This document shows positions 6,687 through 8,368 of a DNA stretch of 8,368 nucleotides, piece after piece. Where the stretch lies: NCBI GenBank assembly GCA_002840115.1, contig PGZG01000080.1, forward strand, positions 1 through 8,368. Reading direction: 5' to 3'. Numbering within the stretch: the first letter of the stretch is position 1; each line of letters starts with the position of its first letter. A program made the position numbers and the translations under genes. The stretch is from Gammaproteobacteria bacterium HGW-Gammaproteobacteria-14. Lineage in GTDB: Bacteria; Pseudomonadota; Gammaproteobacteria; Pseudomonadales; Alcanivoracaceae. A model generated the notes under the pieces. It made no database searches, was not told the DNA's origin, and saw only the letters and a program-made list of their open reading frames with translations.

Positions 6687-7654
6687 CAGACCACTCCTGC
6701 GCGCAGCATGTCGTGCATATTCAAAGCGCCCACGGCCCGTTGTTGCGCATCGCAGACAATCAACCCGTTAATTTTTCGGCTTTCCATGATTTGCAAAGCC
6801 TCCGCCGCCAGATGCCCTGGTGCAATAGTGATTGGCGTATGGTTCATCACCTCGGCAATCGCCGTGGTGCGAACGTCAAAATCCTTATCCAGCAAGCGGC
6901 GCAGATCGCCGTCGGTAAATACCCCGACAAGGCGGCCTTCGGCATCGCAAACGGTGGTCATTCCCAGGCCCTTGCGGGTCATTTCCAGCAGGGCCTCGGT
7001 CAGTTTTACCGTATCGCGGACCGAGGGCAGGCGCTCGCCGCTGTGCATCACATCATTGACCGTCAGCAGCAGGCGGCGGCCCAAGCTGCCGCCGGGGTGG
7101 GACAGGGCAAAATCTTCGGCGGTAAAGCCGCGAGCTTCAAGCAGCGCAATGGCTAGCGCATCGCCCATGGCTAGCGCCGCCGTGGTGCTGGAGGTGGGTG
7201 CCAGATTGAGCGGACAGGCTTCTTCGCTGATAGCCACATTAAGGTGTACATCGGACAGCCGCGCCAGAGTGGACTCCGGGCGGCCGGTCATGCTGATCAG
7301 GGTGGCGCCCTTGCGCTTGATCACCGGAATAATGGTGAGCACCTCGGCGGTTTCCCCGGAGTTGGAGAGCGCCAATACCGCATCGGCGGCGGTGATCATA
7401 CCGAGGTCGCCATGGGAAGCCTCCGCCGGATGCACAAAAAAGGACGGAGTACCGGTGCTGGCAAGGGTGGCGGCAATCTTGTTGGCGACATGCCCGGACT
7501 TGCCCATGCCGGTGACAATAACCCGGCCAGAGCAGGCCAGCAGGCGCTCGCAGGCTGCATTAAAGCTGCTGTCCACGGCATCGACCAGCGACAGGAGGGC
7601 GCGCGATTCAATCTCCAGCACCCGCCGTGCGGTGGCAATATAGTCCTTGCTCAA
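6686..7654 (-). CDS. kdsD: D-arabinose 5-phosphate isomerase (KdsD)
   Basis: Cytoplasmic enzyme of 322 residues that isomerises ribulose-5-phosphate to arabinose-5-phosphate, the first step of Kdo synthesis. An SIS domain at about 40-175 is followed by two CBS domains at about 205-262 and 268-320. Residues corresponding to the E. coli catalytic set appear at a constant offset of seven: K52 (GMGKSGH), H81 (EASHGDLG), E104 (SGETAEV) and H186 (LSHPGG). The start is TTG at 7654: GAGGAG lies at 7667-7662 with a seven-base spacer, and no in-frame ATG occurs before the SIS fold. An out-of-frame ATG sits between the two. It is the first gene of the - strand block, so its initiation rate may set the level of the coupled genes. 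Confidence 0.96.
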   Translation of the reverse strand: MSKDYIATARRVLEIESRALLSLVDAVDSSFNAACERLLACSGRVIVTGMGKSGHVANKIAATLASTGTPSFFVHPAEASHGDLGMITAADAVLALSNSGETAEVLTIIPVIKRKGATLISMTGRPESTLARLSDVHLNVAISEEACPLNLAPTSSTTAALAMGDALAIALLEARGFTAEDFALSHPGGSLGRRLLLTVNDVMHSGERLPSVRDTVKLTEALLEMTRKGLGMTTVCDAEGRLVGVFTDGDLRRLLDKDFDVRTTAIAEVMNHTPITIAPGHLAAEALQIMESRKINGLIVCDAQQRAVGALNMHDMLRAGVV

Positions 7655-7661
7655 TTGACAT

Positions 7662-7667
7662 CTCCTC
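7662..7667 (-). promoter_or_regulatory. Shine-Dalgarno deciding the UUG start of kdsD
   Basis: GAGGAG on the - strand, seven bases before TTG at 7654-7652. The ATG at 7661-7659 touches this site directly, is out of frame, and reaches TGA after 17 codons, so it is badly spaced as a start. This makes TTG the best-supported initiation codon. Confidence 0.75.
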
Positions 7668-7682
7668 GACCAGATGGCGGCG

Positions 7683-7711
7683 ATTATACATGGCCGACGG
7701 GTTGAGGTTGC
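7683..7711 (-). promoter_or_regulatory. Candidate promoter for the kdsD-lpt block
   Basis: A perfect TATAAT is read on the - strand at 7688-7683. The -35 region 17 bases upstream (GCAACC, 7711-7706) is poor, so an activator or another sigma factor may contribute. Predicted transcription start is near 7676, giving a leader of about 20 nt before the kdsD TTG. No other strong -10 is evident in this direction. Confidence 0.5.
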
Positions 7712-7746
7712 CAGCGATTGAACCTTGCGGTGGATACGTATTCAAA

Positions 7747-7775
7747 TTGACAGTGTCGGTTAGGCCCGCTTTGAT
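7747..7775 (+). promoter_or_regulatory. Candidate sigma-70 promoter for mlaC
   Basis: A perfect -35 TTGACA at 7747-7752, a 17-base spacer, and TTTGAT at 7770-7775 (four of six matches to TATAAT). Predicted start near 7782 gives a leader of roughly 48 nt. Small palindromes overlap or flank the -35: ATACGTAT (7734-7741), TCAAATTGA (7742-7750) and GACAGTGTC (7749-7757). These could be an operator, but no regulator is recognised. Confidence 0.5.
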
Positions 7776-7829
7776 AGCCCCCTTGTGTCCCGTCTGATCC
7801 GGGAATGCTTTTGTAATGGAGATCTGTTG

Positions 7830-8368
7830 ATGACGGTAATAACCCGATTGTTTGCCACGGCGCTACTCGCCACGGTATTGGCGCCACTGGCGCAGGCCTC
7901 GGCCAGCGATCCCCACTCAGTGATTCAAGTGGCCATTGAGCGCATGACCCAGCGTATTGAACAGGATCGCGCCCGTCTGACTGCGGAGCCCGGCTATGCG
8001 CGCCAGGTGGTGAACGAGGAGCTTGACGGGCTGGTGGATTTTCGCCGCATTACCCAGTTGGTGATGGGGCAATACTTCGGTCCGTCGTCGCGGGAACAGA
8101 AGATGCGCTTCCTGGAAGTATTCCGGGCCAGTCTGGTGAACACCTATGCCTCTGGTCTGACTCTCTATGAGGGGCAAGAGGTGCGGGTGCTGCCCGCCGC
8201 CAGCGGTGATATCGTCGATGGTCGGGCCCGGGTGCGCACCGAGATTCGCACCAATACTGGCAGCGTGGTGCCGGTATTCTTCAGTCTCTACCAGAATCGG
8301 GAAGGTGTCTGGATGGTGGAGAATGTGATCGTTAACGGTCTGAATCTGGGCCGTACCTTCCGTACCCA
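7830..8368 (+). CDS. mlaC: MlaC/Ttg2D-type periplasmic phospholipid-binding protein, 5' part (runs off window)
   Basis: The frame is open from ATG 7830 to the right edge, giving 179 residues of an expected ~210. MlaC proteins carry phospholipids through the periplasm between the outer-membrane MlaA complex and the inner-membrane MlaFEDB transporter, keeping LPS alone in the outer leaflet. Seen here: a signal peptide (MTVITRLF, then hydrophobic ATALLATVLAPLA) with cleavage near residues 23-25; the family-like LVDFRRITQLVMGQYF (68-83), EQKMRFLEVFRASLVNTYASGL (89-110), YEGQEVRVLP, and the C-terminal GVWMVENVIVNGLNLGRTFR. GGAG at 7818-7821 is eight bases before the start. It is the first gene of its unit; in Pseudomonas and E. 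coli mlaF, mlaE and mlaD come before it. A non-canonical MlaC paralogue is possible. Confidence 0.9.
   Translation, partial: MTVITRLFATALLATVLAPLAQASASDPHSVIQVAIERMTQRIEQDRARLTAEPGYARQVVNEELDGLVDFRRITQLVMGQYFGPSSREQKMRFLEVFRASLVNTYASGLTLYEGQEVRVLPAASGDIVDGRARVRTEIRTNTGSVVPVFFSLYQNREGVWMVENVIVNGLNLGRTFRT

Noticed and set aside
6708..7643. Long + strand open frame (311 codons) opposite kdsD
   Set aside because: It lies wholly inside the strongly supported kdsD gene. Its product is serine/arginine-rich with no recognisable domain, as expected for the antisense shadow of a GC-biased gene.
7722..7745. Possible sigma-E promoter (GAACCT ... TTCAA) upstream of mlaC
   Set aside because: Both boxes match the sigma-E consensus poorly, and a better sigma-70-type site with perfect TTGACA lies just downstream.
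7816..7830. Four-codon ATG frame ending in TGA that overlaps the mlaC start
   Set aside because: The ATG is part of the mlaC Shine-Dalgarno neighbourhood (ATGGAG) and has no ribosome site of its own. It is too short to support any claim.
1..8368. A new defence, toxin-antitoxin or mobile system
   Set aside because: Every gene belongs to a well-known conserved family in a familiar order. There are no repeats, integrase, transposase, CRISPR repeats or atypical base composition visible.

Overview
The window is an ordinary, well-conserved stretch of chromosome from a gammaproteobacterium. It is moderately GC-rich by eye, and its gene order resembles the Pseudomonas/Oceanospirillales type: a lipopolysaccharide (LPS) block, rpoN and the nitrogen-PTS genes, with pmbA facing them. 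I cannot name the species; an Alcanivorax- or Marinobacter-like marine lineage is a guess.

Layout, left to right: (1) the 3' part of pmbA/tldE on the + strand (1-803), cut by the window edge. (2) A block of nine genes on the - strand (7654 down to 818). In transcription order these are kdsD, kdsC, lptC, lptA, lptB, then a 125-nt gap, then rpoN, hpf, ptsN, rapZ and ptsO. pmbA and ptsO end tail-to-tail 14 nt apart. (3) A 175-nt divergent intergenic region (7655-7829) with promoter-like elements for both directions. (4) The 5' part of an mlaC-type gene on the + strand (7830 to the right edge), open at the window end. No stretch longer than 175 nt lacks a gene, and I see no tRNA, rRNA, insertion sequence, CRISPR array or phage-like content.

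Function: kdsD and kdsC supply two steps of Kdo synthesis, the inner-core sugar of LPS. lptC, lptA and lptB encode the bridge, anchor and ATPase of the LPS export machine. The mlaC product is a periplasmic phospholipid carrier for outer-membrane lipid asymmetry. The block therefore couples both sides of outer-membrane construction. The rpoN section holds sigma-54, a ribosome hibernation factor, EIIA-Ntr, RapZ and NPr. These form a regulatory module linking nitrogen, carbon and potassium signalling with cell-envelope precursor supply, which fits its position beside LPS genes. Many junctions overlap (TAATG, TGATG, ATGA, and a 20-nt overlap), so translation is probably coupled.

No undescribed system is evident. 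The points most worth a second look are: a ten-codon open frame that ends exactly on the rpoN start codon (ATGA), where rpoN has no Shine-Dalgarno; the mlaC gene standing first in its unit without mlaFED before it; the UUG start of kdsD with a decoy AUG; an inverted repeat after lptB; and loss of the basic RNA-binding tail in RapZ.
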